DNA of 64,000 nt from Methanoplanus sp. FWC-SCC4 (GCF_032878975.1 NZ_CP043875.1:1356370-1420369), one strand, 5' to 3'. Shown: positions 34,967-44,658, numbered from the stretch's first letter. The notes: generated by a model from the letters alone, not told the origin. Program-made: numbers and translations.

Positions 34967-35938
34967 ATGACTAAATCAAAAAAAAAATTGATATCAATCG
35001 TAATTGTCCTGATGGTGGCAGTTCTGGTTGTATCAATTTATTGTGTTTTAATTGGAGAGAATTATAATCCGTTAATTACACCGATCAGCACCATAAACTA
35101 TTCAGCAGAGAAGTACACATTTACAAATTCAGATGCAGAAACACTGGGTGAAAAATGGTACCCTGAACTGGTCTTTAATGCCAATATGGATTATCCTGAT
35201 ATTAAGTCCCTGATGAATGAATATTTTGGAGATGTGGATGTTGTATGGAAAATCTATTATGGCAAAAATTATGGCAAAAACCAGGATGAAAGCCAAAATT
35301 TGAAAGTCATGTTATGTTCCTGCAAAAATAATCCTGATGTAAACAACCGGATTGTATCATCCCTGAACAGGATAAATAAAGACTATGATACGATATTTGC
35401 CATCAGGGTAAATTCTGTAAACAGGTTTTGTGACCCGTATTATTACACCGCCAACAATTCAGGAAGATACTGGTATCCAATAATCAGTTTTAAAGCAGAT
35501 ACTACTGACAATGAAATCAACAGATTATTGAACAAAGAACTGGGTCATGATGCGTCATGGAGTACTATTGATTATAAATCATATGATATGAATTATTATG
35601 CTGCGCTATCTCCCGATTCAAATCAGATTCCTGAGGCTTTGAATCATTTTGTTGATATTTCAACATATGGGTGGATATTTTATGAAATTATTTGCTTTGA
35701 CAACAGACAACCGGACTATTATCCTGTAAGTATCAACTCACTTTCAGATGAAAATGAGAATTTAATCCTTGATACATTAAAGGATGAAGGAATTGTTACT
35801 TATCCGTCCAGGCTTGTGAAGATTGAAGATATTACATTTAATGATATTTTATTTGAAAAATCCTATACGCAATATGAAAACATATCAAAATCTGATGATA
35901 TAATCTTTATTGCCAAATTCTATCTAAGAGACGGTTAA
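34967..35938 (+). CDS. membrane-anchored exoprotein, unknown function
   Basis: The 323-residue product has one N-terminal membrane helix (about 8-28) and a large external part. Two halves share the phrase EKWYPELVFNANMDYPDIKSLM and SGRYWYPIISFKADTTDNEI, so it probably has an internally duplicated domain of about 120 residues. Aromatic-rich, with a few cysteines (CSCKNN). I do not recognise the family. Probably transcribed with the short 34653 gene. Confidence 0.58.
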   Translation: MTKSKKKLISIVIVLMVAVLVVSIYCVLIGENYNPLITPISTINYSAEKYTFTNSDAETLGEKWYPELVFNANMDYPDIKSLMNEYFGDVDVVWKIYYGKNYGKNQDESQNLKVMLCSCKNNPDVNNRIVSSLNRINKDYDTIFAIRVNSVNRFCDPYYYTANNSGRYWYPIISFKADTTDNEINRLLNKELGHDASWSTIDYKSYDMNYYAALSPDSNQIPEALNHFVDISTYGWIFYEIICFDNRQPDYYPVSINSLSDENENLILDTLKDEGIVTYPSRLVKIEDITFNDILFEKSYTQYENISKSDDIIFIAKFYLRDG

Positions 35939-35986
35939 TTAGCTATAAACCGAAAGTATTTGATTATGAGTTTAACTTGTGACTGA

Positions 35987-36067
35987 ATGGGATTAGGAGG
36001 GAGGATCAAAAGCATAATTGACTGGATTTCCGAAATTCCCAAACAGATAAATAATCCTCCAAATTGA
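35987..36067 (+). CDS. possible 26-residue amphipathic peptide
   Basis: ATG to TGA encodes MGLGGRIKSIIDWISEIP and eight further polar residues. The first 20 residues would form an amphipathic helix. There is no clear ribosome site or promoter. Chance cannot be excluded. Confidence 0.2.
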   Translation: MGLGGRIKSIIDWISEIPKQINNPPN

Positions 36068-36215
36068 TATAATTAAAGATCTAAAACACGTCACAGGAGG
36101 AAAATACAAAACGTCATTTCCTTCTTATCAGTATAAAAATTCAATTCCCTGTTTTTAAAAATTTCCTAAAAAAATGTATACTAAATTTAAATTTTTTTTA
36201 ATTGATCCGTTGATA

Positions 36216-36245
36216 GTTCAAGAACATAGTGAGAGAATTTATAAA
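36216..36245 (+). promoter_or_regulatory. shared upstream element, copy 5, with TATA box
   Basis: GTTCAA-GA-ACATAGTGAGAGAA (36216-36237) followed at once by TTTATAAA (36238-36245). Downstream bases to about 36303 also resemble copies 3 and 4. Between it and the 36469 gene lies a protein remnant. Confidence 0.68.
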
Positions 36246-36316
36246 GCCCCCTGTCCTATTTTCTATTAGGGGAGATAAAATGGGGGAAATTAATCCTTTT
36301 ATCAAACTTTTCCTAA

Positions 36317-36457
36317 AAAAATTCAGTTAATTATGTGCAAAAGCATGAAATGTATCTGGCAGGAATTCATGTTGGAAATAGTGATAATTACGGAGCCTTG
36401 TTTAGCCCGATTTCAGGCATCATGAGTGATTTAGGCATAACACCCCTGACAAGGTAG
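36317..36457 (+). pseudogene. C-terminal remnant of a secreted trypsin-like protease
   Basis: An open stretch ends at TAG (36455-36457) and encodes MYLAGIHVGNSDNYGALFSP followed by ISGIMSDLGITPLTR. The phrase GIHxGNSxxYGxxFSPIxGIxxDLG is like the closing strand and helix of chymotrypsin-fold extracellular proteases. The catalytic region is absent. This looks like a gene whose body was deleted while its promoter (copy 5) was retained. Confidence 0.4.
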
Positions 36458-36468
36458 AAGGCTATTGT

Positions 36469-36984
36469 ATGGCAATGAAAAAAAATTCAACTATTTTTTT
36501 GGCATCTGTATTAATCTGTGCAGCATTATTTGGAATATTTATCATAACTATATCTTATAGTCAGAATAATTCCTCTGCACATGCGGAAGATTCTCTCATA
36601 AATGACAGTAAAAAATCTGAGACTGATCCAAGAATAGACAAGACAAAAAAAACATGTGTAAGCTATTATAATTCAAACCTGACAATTCTTAAAGAGTATG
36701 GAAACTGGTCAGAACGAACTTACTACGAGTATGAAAGCTGGAATGCTATCAGACCACCCCATTATGATTTTGATAAATACTGGTGGGCATCTAAAGGAGG
36801 ACCAGTCAACGGATATGGTCCTGATTCCTGTTTAGGAGGAATTTCTGTCTGGTGGGATCCGGATATACCTGTCAACGAAACAATAATGGATGAAGTCTAT
36901 TCACTATTCGCCGATAGTGCAAAAGCAGCCGGTATGAAAGAGCCTTACCTTACATTTATACCTGGAAAACTATACCCTGATTAA
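36469..36984 (+). CDS. membrane-anchored exoprotein, unknown function
   Basis: The 171-residue product has one N-terminal hydrophobic segment (about 8-28), a polar linker, then a Trp/Tyr-rich domain (YWWASKGGPVNGYGPDSCLGG, ISVWWDPDIPVNETIMDEVY) with two cysteines. A second Met (codon 3) is an alternative start. I do not recognise the family. Driven from element copy 5 or read from upstream. Confidence 0.55.
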   Translation: MAMKKNSTIFLASVLICAALFGIFIITISYSQNNSSAHAEDSLINDSKKSETDPRIDKTKKTCVSYYNSNLTILKEYGNWSERTYYEYESWNAIRPPHYDFDKYWWASKGGPVNGYGPDSCLGGISVWWDPDIPVNETIMDEVYSLFADSAKAAGMKEPYLTFIPGKLYPD

Positions 36985-37007
36985 TTTTCATTATAATTCC
37001 TGGAATA

Positions 37008-37038
37008 GTTCAAGAACATAGTGAGAGAAGTTATAAAA
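37008..37038 (+). promoter_or_regulatory. shared upstream element, copy 6, with TATA box
   Basis: GTTCAA-GA-ACATAGTGAGAGAA (37008-37029) then TTATAAAA (37031-37038). The propeller gene starts 84 bases after the TATA box. Similarity to copies 3 and 4 continues to about 37075. Confidence 0.7.
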
Positions 37039-37121
37039 CCCCCAGTCCCATTTTCAACCGGGGGAGAGTGGGGGATGACTATACGATCATTAAATAAAAA
37101 AATGAATCTGGAGCAAAGATC

Positions 37122-38390
37122 ATGCAAAAAATAAAATTAATCTCGATTTTTTTTCTGAGTATATTTATCATTGCAGCTTTAGTTAGTGCGGATGAATTTC
37201 AGGGATATGATAGAGAAAATATTGACTTTGTTCATGTATCATTAAGCAATAATGGGAACATGATAATCGCAGGAGACCCGGAAAGAGGGATTCTGGCACT
37301 CATTACAAAAGATGGATTACCGGTCTGGGCCTATCAGACAGGAACAAACATTTCAGGAGTTGCAATCTCAGGAAACGGGGAATATATCTCATGTATATCT
37401 GAAGAGGGAAATGTAATTTTGTTCGATAATTCCGGGAACTTTCTCTGGGAATCATCAATAAAGGGTTGCAGTCCTAAAACTGTTATATCTGAAAACGGAT
37501 CGCTTTGTCTTGTGTATAACGAGGATTTGCCAGACGACCCTTATACTCACACACTCCACGTTTTTGATGAAAACGGCACTGAATTCTTTTCAAAACGTAT
37601 CCCTGCGATTGATTCTGTCGGGATCTCTTCCGATGAAGATTACTTTTTTGCAGGCACATCACATTTCACAAGAGGAAGTCTATATTCCAGATTCGGGGAA
37701 TTGCTATGGGACTATCAAGCCAGACAGGCATCCTTCATATCAGCAAATCCAAGAACATCCATATCTGATGATCTAAACCTTATCGGAATTGTCGATCTCG
37801 GCGGAGTGATATGCCTTGATAAATCGGGCAATGAAGTAATCAATAAGTCTTTGACATATCTGGTTGAAGACAGGCCTGCATACGATAGGCCCCTCGTGTA
37901 TATTGATGTCTCGGGAGATGGAAGCCGCTTTGTTACGGGAAGTGAATTTATTGGATATTGCCTGAATGATACAGGCAGCATATTATGGAGTTTTGAATTC
38001 GCAAATGCAACATCTGATGATATAGGGTCTGCGGCAATCTCTTACGATGGCAAACTCGTTGCAGCCTCATGCAGGGACAATCTGTTTGTCCTTGATGAAA
38101 ACGGTAAGATTCTGTCAAAGCACCAAATTGATCTTCCGGTCAAACGGATATTCATTTCAGATAACGGAGAAGTAATCGCAGGCGGGGCACAGGGCGGAAT
38201 ATTATACCTGTTATCAGAAAAAACGAATTTGATTTCAATAGAGATTGGCAATCTCCCAGTAAAACCGGTACCTGCGAAAATAATTTCCCAAAATGCATCT
38301 CCAACAACCAGGAAGAGTACCCCGATAACGACTTTTCTGCCAATAATTGCACTTGTAATTACAATGGCTTTTCTAAAACAGGACTGGTAA
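37122..38390 (+). CDS. membrane-anchored WD40/PQQ-like beta-propeller exoprotein
   Basis: The 422-residue product has a signal peptide (1-23), six or seven propeller blades with recurring phrases (VSLSNNGNMIIAGDPERG, VAISGNGEYISCISEEGNV, ISDDLNLIGIVDLGG, AISYDGKLVAASCRDNLFVLDENG), a Thr-rich linker and a C-terminal membrane helix (PITTFLPIIALVITMAF). It resembles the PQQ-like propellers of archaeal surface proteins. No sortase motif is evident. Ligand unknown. Confidence 0.7.
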   Translation: MQKIKLISIFFLSIFIIAALVSADEFQGYDRENIDFVHVSLSNNGNMIIAGDPERGILALITKDGLPVWAYQTGTNISGVAISGNGEYISCISEEGNVILFDNSGNFLWESSIKGCSPKTVISENGSLCLVYNEDLPDDPYTHTLHVFDENGTEFFSKRIPAIDSVGISSDEDYFFAGTSHFTRGSLYSRFGELLWDYQARQASFISANPRTSISDDLNLIGIVDLGGVICLDKSGNEVINKSLTYLVEDRPAYDRPLVYIDVSGDGSRFVTGSEFIGYCLNDTGSILWSFEFANATSDDIGSAAISYDGKLVAASCRDNLFVLDENGKILSKHQIDLPVKRIFISDNGEVIAGGAQGGILYLLSEKTNLISIEIGNLPVKPVPAKIISQNASPTTRKSTPITTFLPIIALVITMAFLKQDW

Positions 38391-38553
38391 TCTTTTTGAG
38401 TAGTAAAGACTTGCATATAACTTGTAAAACCGGTTGCATTAATCCAGGTTATTTTAATCTTCTCGCCTTTTTGGTGCAATCAGCGAATTACATCTTTTAG
38501 GATTATATGAATATGAGTTTTGGAATCCTTTTCATAAATTTCTGAATAGTGAT

Positions 38554-38643
38554 AAAACGGGGAACTTCTTTTAATTCCATAAATTATAAAATAATTATTA
38601 ATTTTCTATTTTATCAGGCAACTCCGTTTTTTTCTAAAGTAAA
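38554..38643 (+). terminator. hairpin terminator after the propeller gene
   Basis: AAAACGGGG (38554-38562) pairs with CTCCGTTTT (38632-38640), with one G-U, and T's follow. The design resembles the 34249-34324 hairpin. It separates the propeller gene from a convergent gene. Confidence 0.45.
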
Positions 38644-38663
38644 AAAAGGATTCCTGAAATTTA

Positions 38664-39101
38664 TCAGTCACCTCCAATATCAAATCCTCCAAGATCAGAA
38701 TAACCGGATTCGGAATCAGAACGGGAATCATCATCTTCAGGTTCGGATTCATGGTCTAAATAAATCAGATTGTTCCTGTAGTTTCCCGTACCCGCGGAAG
38801 ATCCTTCTTTAATCTTTTCAGACAGGGACGCACATATCAATATAGGGATTATGCATAGTGCGAAAAATATTGCCAAAAACAAAATACAAAACAAAAATGT
38901 ATAACTATTATAATATTCAAGCAATCCAAACCAGGACATCACAGATTCCTTCATAGAGGGCATTCTAAATATCTGAAATCCAGCATATAGTCCCATAAGG
39001 TATATTGTCAATATAATTCCGCTGATACTTTCTCCATTAATTTCAGGCTCTTTAACAGACCTGTTTTTTTCATTTTCATCATCCATCATAAAATCCCCCA
39101 C
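38664..39101 (-). CDS. small membrane protein with acidic C-terminus
   Basis: The 145-residue product has a polar N-terminus, two membrane helices (about 27-47 and 68-92), and a Gly/Asp/Ser-rich acidic tail (DDDSRSDSESGYSDLGGFD). A start at the Met at codon 5 or 6 is also possible. I do not recognise it. Confidence 0.5.
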   Translation of the reverse strand: MGDFMMDDENEKNRSVKEPEINGESISGIILTIYLMGLYAGFQIFRMPSMKESVMSWFGLLEYYNSYTFLFCILFLAIFFALCIIPILICASLSEKIKEGSSAGTGNYRNNLIYLDHESEPEDDDSRSDSESGYSDLGGFDIGGD

Positions 39102-39345
39102 GATTTAAACGGATGAACCCTCAGTGCTGTTTTAAGAACATAAAATTATCCAATATATTATGGTGTGAAAAATATTGACACATATAGTCTGTACATACAT
39201 TAGGATTATCGGGGGTGATTTATTTTGAGATAAATTGAATGGAAAAAAGATTCTTCCTCCCGGCTTTATCTCTTAAAATAAAAATCTTCAAAAAAATCAG
39301 GGTCATTTCCGAATACAATGCAAAAAAACAGGGCTGCCTGAAGGC

Positions 39346-40209
39346 TCATCCCATCTCAAACGATGTAACCCCGAAGATGTTTTCCAGCGGGAGTTTTGGG
39401 ATCTCTTTTGTGTACATTCTTGCTGTTCCAAACACCTCTGTCATATTGTATTTTTTAGCAAGTGCAACAGCATCTGAATTCGGCTCAGGCGTGTCAAGAT
39501 ATACAGGCCCGGATTCAACAGAACCGCAAAGCCCTGAAAATATCTTCTCAGCGATATCCGGATTGTCTGCAAAAAGCGGTCCGATTTTATAGCCTTCAAC
39601 ACACTTTCTGATCATCCCGTAACCGTTGATGAGATCACCCTCACAGCTTACAAGGCAGGTGCTCTCTTTTTGGTTTACCCATCTTTCAAGAAACTTTTCC
39701 CTTACGACAGGAAAATGCCGGGCATCGTAGGACAACAGGCTTTCAAAGGGAACATCCTCCGCCTTTAAAAGACCGTGATTCTTCTCACCCCTTATCTCCC
39801 CTTCCCACCTGATATTCCGGTAAGCAAAGATTAATCCGTACTTTCGTGAGTATGTATCCTGCATCTCAAAAACCCCGTCAGCACCGCATATACTCCCCTT
39901 CGTATGTGCAAGACCGGTTTTCAGGAGTGCATCACCGATGCCCATATTTCGAAATTCCTCTTTTACAACCAGAAAACCTCCGAATGAAAAGTTATCATCA
40001 TAATTTGAAAACTGAACAATTCCAACCATCTCTTCGTTAATCTCAGCCGCAAACCAGCCCTCAGGATCAACGGCATAATGGCATTCACCATCATAAATCC
40101 CCGGATTCCATCCCTCTATTGCTGCCCATTTTATTGCGGTTTTGATCTCAGCCGGGTGCAGATTTCTGACAATTACATTTTCAGCATTTCCGGAGGTATT
40201 CCCTGCCAT
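39346..40209 (-). CDS. tandem GNAT-type acetyltransferase
   Basis: The 287-residue product has an N-terminal GNAT domain (about 10-140) with the acetyl-CoA loop VVKEEFRNMGIGDALLK, and a second GNAT-like domain (about 150-280; GYGMIRKCVEGYKIGPLFAD) of the YitH type. It transfers acetyl to an unknown amine. Monocistronic. Confidence 0.78.
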   Translation of the reverse strand: MAGNTSGNAENVIVRNLHPAEIKTAIKWAAIEGWNPGIYDGECHYAVDPEGWFAAEINEEMVGIVQFSNYDDNFSFGGFLVVKEEFRNMGIGDALLKTGLAHTKGSICGADGVFEMQDTYSRKYGLIFAYRNIRWEGEIRGEKNHGLLKAEDVPFESLLSYDARHFPVVREKFLERWVNQKESTCLVSCEGDLINGYGMIRKCVEGYKIGPLFADNPDIAEKIFSGLCGSVESGPVYLDTPEPNSDAVALAKKYNMTEVFGTARMYTKEIPKLPLENIFGVTSFEMG

Positions 40210-40321
40210 GAAAAAGAATATGAACAGATAAATTAGTTTAAATTTTTCATTTTATATTCTGCATCATACAATGCAATAAAGCACGGATAAAATAAATTTA
40301 CAGGAAAAAAGACATAAAAAA

Positions 40322-40990
40322 TTATTTGAGATAATCACCGGTCTCAATCTCATCGCCGGGATTTAAAACCAGAACCTTCATGTCAGTCACCCTTTCAACT
40401 GCATCCTTAAAGGCATTGGCATCCTGCTCAATTGCAGGGAAGGTGTTATAGTGCATAGGGATCACAACAGGTGCCCCGACAAACTCTGCTGCAACCATAG
40501 CTTCAGAAGGGCCCATTGTATATCTGCTTCCAATCGGAATCAGTGCAATATCGGGATGATACATATCGCGGATGAGCTTCATGTCTGAAAAAAGCCCCGT
40601 ATCGCCTGCATGATAAATCCTGACACCGTCAATATCAATTACAAACCCTGCCGCAGGGCCGCCGTATATCTTTTCATCCCCGTCGGTAATCTCCGATGAA
40701 TGCGATGCCCAGACCATCGTAAACTTAACACCGTCAGCTTCAACACTCCCTCCGATATTCATCGGTTCTGTCTCAATCCCTTTTTCTGAGAGATATTTTG
40801 CAAGTTCATTCGGACAGACCGTGAGCCTTTTAAGAGTCAGCGTCTCCCCAAGGTGATCAGAATGTCCGTGTGTGACTGCAACAATATCAGGGCTGCATCC
40901 AAAATCGCCATACGGCATGAAAGGATCTGTTAATATCTTCTTTGAACCGTCGATAAAAAAACATGAATGTCCAAGCCATCTCAGTTTCAT
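40322..40990 (-). CDS. UPF0173 metal-dependent hydrolase (metallo-beta-lactamase fold)
   Basis: The 222-residue product has the motif VTHGHSDHLGE near residue 58 (HxHxDH), HAGDTGLFSD, and IPMHYNTFPAI for the later ligands, all as in UPF0173. No natural substrate is established for the family. Full length. Confidence 0.88.
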   Translation of the reverse strand: MKLRWLGHSCFFIDGSKKILTDPFMPYGDFGCSPDIVAVTHGHSDHLGETLTLKRLTVCPNELAKYLSEKGIETEPMNIGGSVEADGVKFTMVWASHSSEITDGDEKIYGGPAAGFVIDIDGVRIYHAGDTGLFSDMKLIRDMYHPDIALIPIGSRYTMGPSEAMVAAEFVGAPVVIPMHYNTFPAIEQDANAFKDAVERVTDMKVLVLNPGDEIETGDYLK

Positions 40991-41092
40991 AGTGATTAAA
41001 ATCGGTCTTTGAATGAATAAATATTTGGCTTTTAAAATATCCGGCCGGCTTTAATACAGATGCCGGCAGGAATTATTCATGAAAAATGTGTA

Positions 41093-42028
41093 TTACCGGG
41101 GATTTATCACAACAATTTCAGGCTGTGACTGGTACCTTAACTCTATTCCAAAAAGACTTGAGGAGCCGATACCGCGTGTGATGTAAAGGGGTGTCCCTGA
41201 ATCAAAATATCCGCTCAGTTCAAGAATTCCGTTGTCATTTAGTAACTGAATAAAAGGCGGCGCAAACTGCCCTCCGTGAGTATGGCCTGACAAAATCAGA
41301 TCAGCGTCCCAGTCAGCCCTGCATTCAGGCTCATGTATCATATAAATTGTATATGCATCGGTTTCTGGCAGTTCCGGAGGATTTGAAAGACCCGCCCATC
41401 CGTCATCAAGGCCGACAATCATAAGCTCCTTTCCGCCTGCGTTTATGATGACATACTCATTTTTCAAAACATTCACGCCGGACTCTTCAAGTCTGGCCTC
41501 AAGCCCGGATGCAAATTCCAAATTTGTATTCTCATCCCTTAATGCACTCACATCATAACCTTCAACAGTTGTATTGGCTTTTATCGCGACATCAAGCATC
41601 TTATACTGCCCGTTTATCCCATGAATCCCCGACTGATAGTCGTGATTTCCCAAAACTGCATAAACCGGCGCATCAATCTCCTTCCAGACATCATGAAGAG
41701 AAAAGTCCTCTTCATCGCCATTTACAAAATCCCCCCCGATTAAAACAACAGAAGGGTTCATCTTGTTTATAATGCCAATAGCATTTCTGATATGATCCAG
41801 ATTCTTTTCCTGAAGATGAGGGTCGGCAATAAATACAACAGAATCAGGTGCCCCCTCCAGTTTGAGTCCGGTCACAACAGGGCTCTTTGCCTCTGCAAGC
41901 ATGTAGCCGGACAGTGACATGATTCCTATTAAGGAAACCGCCAGAATACTGTAAAACCTGAAGTTCTGTTTTGGAAATTTTGTCTTCATAAATCTCTTAA
42001 TGGTAAAGATATTCTCAATTCGTCTCAA
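41093..42028 (-). CDS. membrane-tethered metallophosphoesterase (YkuE-like)
   Basis: The 311-residue product has one N-terminal membrane helix (about 26-46) and the calcineurin-like motifs in order: IADPHL, GGDFVNGDE, LGNHDYQSG, MIHEPE and LSGHTHGGQF. Related bacterial YkuE-type proteins act on lipid-linked or other phosphoesters; no archaeal substrate can be inferred. The catalytic domain is probably outside. Confidence 0.8.
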   Translation of the reverse strand: MRRIENIFTIKRFMKTKFPKQNFRFYSILAVSLIGIMSLSGYMLAEAKSPVVTGLKLEGAPDSVVFIADPHLQEKNLDHIRNAIGIINKMNPSVVLIGGDFVNGDEEDFSLHDVWKEIDAPVYAVLGNHDYQSGIHGINGQYKMLDVAIKANTTVEGYDVSALRDENTNLEFASGLEARLEESGVNVLKNEYVIINAGGKELMIVGLDDGWAGLSNPPELPETDAYTIYMIHEPECRADWDADLILSGHTHGGQFAPPFIQLLNDNGILELSGYFDSGTPLYITRGIGSSSLFGIELRYQSQPEIVVINPR

Positions 42029-42118
42029 TCAACTGGAACATAAAAGTATATATTACAACTTCTTGAGGCAGATTTGTAAAATAAAATTTTAAAAAAATAT
42101 TTTTTATTTTTTCCCCGA

Positions 42119-42754
42119 TCAGGACAGGTCTGCAAGTTCTGCTTCAGTTGCATCAATAGCTTCTGAAAGGCCGTCATTATTGAGGCCCCTTGTCATAGAC
42201 TCGGTAAGATCACGGTCTTCCATAACATCCCTGATGCGCTCAAGGAACGGATCAAGAGTTGTGTCTTTCTCCTGCTCAATGACATGCCTGTATTCACGAA
42301 GTGTCGAGGGACTTACCCCAAGCTCCTCGCTGATATCTTTCATTGTCTTTCCGGAATCAAGAAGCTGTTCCATCAACTCACGCTCAAAAGGCATCTTGAA
42401 ATCAAGATCGCGGAACAATTTCAGTCTGACACGTGCCCTTGCCACAGTCTTGGATAATTTCTCGTCTCCAAGCTGCCTTGCAATCTCAGTGTCATTTTTG
42501 CCTTCATAGTATCCGCAGACAAGGCATGCAAGATCCCTTGGCTTTAATTTTGTTTTGAAATGCCCCTGATCGAGGATTTCACGCATAACCAGAGCCACCT
42601 CGCGCTCTATTGCATCCTTATCGCGCAAAGTACCGTGGATCTTCTTCATTGGCTCTACAATCTCTGTCTTACCTGAGATATCTGCAAACAGATTCAATAG
42701 CTCCCGTTTACGGTCTGCTGTATTTATTTTCTTTTTCTTCCGTGGTGCTGCCAT
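42119..42754 (-). CDS. archaeal helix-turn-helix protein (conditioned-medium-induced protein 4-like)
   Basis: The 211-residue product begins with a very basic stretch (MAAPRKKKKINTADRKREL) and has two HTH-like regions: CGYYEGKNDTEIARQLGD (about 110-127) and SGKTMKDISEELGVSPSTLREYRHVI (about 145-170). The layout resembles an archaeal family annotated as conditioned medium-induced protein 4. Cytoplasmic, probably a DNA-binding regulator; target unknown. Confidence 0.6.
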   Translation of the reverse strand: MAAPRKKKKINTADRKRELLNLFADISGKTEIVEPMKKIHGTLRDKDAIEREVALVMREILDQGHFKTKLKPRDLACLVCGYYEGKNDTEIARQLGDEKLSKTVARARVRLKLFRDLDFKMPFERELMEQLLDSGKTMKDISEELGVSPSTLREYRHVIEQEKDTTLDPFLERIRDVMEDRDLTESMTRGLNNDGLSEAIDATEAELADLS

Positions 42755-42942
42755 AACTGATCAATCCAGATTTTCCATTATAATGTTCACTATAATATAT
42801 AATCCTATTGCCTATTGCAAATTCACAGCAGACAAATGAGTGATTATATATTTTATAATCTCCGGTCGAATTATTAAACCAATAATGAGCATTTAAAATA
42901 AGCAATAAACATTATTTTGAAATTTAGTTTGAGTGAAGCAAA

Positions 42943-44658
42943 ATGGCTGACATATACGACAAAGTAATAGAGCTCGCAAGAAGGCGTGGGTTTGTATGGC
43001 CTTCATCAGAATGCTACGGTTCTGTCGCAGGATTTATTGATTACGGACCTCTCGGTGCAATGATGAAAAGAAAGATCGAAAATGTCTGGCGCGACTTTTA
43101 TGTTGTGCGTGAAGGCTATTTCGAGATCGAGTGCCCGACAGTAGGAGAAGAGTCAATATACATCGCATCAGGGCACGTCAAAGGCTTTGCTGATAAAATG
43201 ATTCAGTGTCCGCACTGTAATGAATATCAAAGGGCAGACCACATCGCTGAGGCCCATGGCATTTCAAATGCAGAAACAAAAACACTCGAAGAACTTACAG
43301 AAATATTAAAGGATCTCCCATGCCCTGCATGCGGTGAAAATTTCAACGGTTCAGAAGTTTATTACTTCAATCTGATGTTTCAGACAAATATCGGCCCGGG
43401 AAGCCAGAGAACCGGATACATGCGTCCGGAAACTGCACAGGGTATATTTACCGATTTCAACCGTCTTTTAAGATTTTACCGTGACAAACTCCCGTTCGGG
43501 GCAGTCCAGATAGGCAAGTCATACAGAAACGAAATTTCGCCAAGGCAGGGAATGATCCGCCTTCGTGAATTCACACAGGCAGAAGCTGAGATCTTCATTC
43601 ATCCGGAGAAAAAGGATCACCCGAACTTTGCAAGATATTCAGACAGGGCTGTTCCGCTAAGGGGGATAAAGCAGCAGGAAGAAGAGACAGAGGCAGTCCT
43701 GGTAACGATGAGAGAAGCCGTTGATTCAGGTATGGTTGCAAACGAGTATGTTGCATATTATATTGCACTCACACACGATTTCCTCCTGACCTGCGGTGCT
43801 GACCCTGAAAAAGTAAGATTCCGTCAGCATCTTCCCGACGAGCGTGCCCACTATGCAACCGACTGCTGGGATGCGGAAATATTTTCCGGACGCTTCGGCT
43901 GGGTCGAGGCTGTGGGAATTGCAGACAGGACAGATTATGATCTCCGTGCACATTCAAAGGAAAGCGGCGACAAATTTACAGTCTTTGTCCCTTACAGCGA
44001 ACCTAAAAAAGTATGGCAGAAGAGAATAGTTCCTGACATGGGAGCTCTCGGCCCGAAATTCAGGGGACAGGCAAAGGCAATCGCTGATGCACTTGAGAGT
44101 TCATCACCAGGTGAAAACGGTGCAGAAATCACCGTAAACGGTGAGAAAATGCTCATACCTCCTGAACTTTATGAAGTCCGCGAACAGGAGGTTGAAGTCA
44201 GGGGAGAAGAGGTCATGCCCCACGTGATCGAGCCGTCTTATGGCATCGACAGGATCATATACTCCATTTTAGAGCACACCTATGACGAAGAAGAAGTCGA
44301 AGGTGAAATCAGACGTGTTCTTCATATGCCTCCACGGGTTGCCCCGCTGCAGGTTTCAGTACTTCCGTTGATGACACGTGACGGACTTGACACACTCGCA
44401 CTTGAGATAACCGACATACTTCAGAGTGAAGGCATACTTGCACAGTATGATGATGCTGGTGCAATAGGCAGAAGATACAGAAGACAGGATGAAATAGGCA
44501 CTCCTTTCGCTGTTACAGTCGATTACGACACAAAAGAGGACAACACCGTAACACTCCGTGATCGCGATTCAATGAAACAGATCAGATGTGACAAAGAGAT
44601 GCTTCCGGAGATTTTAGGTTCTCTAATAAAGGGCAAAAAGTCGTTTGAAGAAATTTAA
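42943..44658 (+). CDS. glyS: glycyl-tRNA synthetase (archaeal/eukaryal alpha2 type)
   Basis: The 571-residue class II enzyme has an N-terminal GFVWPSSECYGSVAGFIDYGPLG, zinc-type cysteines CPHC and CPAC, motif 2 around SYRNEISPRQGMIRLREFTQ, the RPETAQGIF block and a C-terminal anticodon-binding domain (PPRVAPLQVSVLPL). It charges tRNA-Gly. The gene is followed after eight bases by hef. Confidence 0.95.
   Translation: MADIYDKVIELARRRGFVWPSSECYGSVAGFIDYGPLGAMMKRKIENVWRDFYVVREGYFEIECPTVGEESIYIASGHVKGFADKMIQCPHCNEYQRADHIAEAHGISNAETKTLEELTEILKDLPCPACGENFNGSEVYYFNLMFQTNIGPGSQRTGYMRPETAQGIFTDFNRLLRFYRDKLPFGAVQIGKSYRNEISPRQGMIRLREFTQAEAEIFIHPEKKDHPNFARYSDRAVPLRGIKQQEEETEAVLVTMREAVDSGMVANEYVAYYIALTHDFLLTCGADPEKVRFRQHLPDERAHYATDCWDAEIFSGRFGWVEAVGIADRTDYDLRAHSKESGDKFTVFVPYSEPKKVWQKRIVPDMGALGPKFRGQAKAIADALESSSPGENGAEITVNGEKMLIPPELYEVREQEVEVRGEEVMPHVIEPSYGIDRIIYSILEHTYDEEEVEGEIRRVLHMPPRVAPLQVSVLPLMTRDGLDTLALEITDILQSEGILAQYDDAGAIGRRYRRQDEIGTPFAVTVDYDTKEDNTVTLRDRDSMKQIRCDKEMLPEILGSLIKGKKSFEEI

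Noticed and set aside
28652-37038. Repeated 22-base elements as a CRISPR array
   Set aside because: Copies are spaced from about 100 to several thousand bases with genes between, are followed by TATA boxes, and there are no cas genes.
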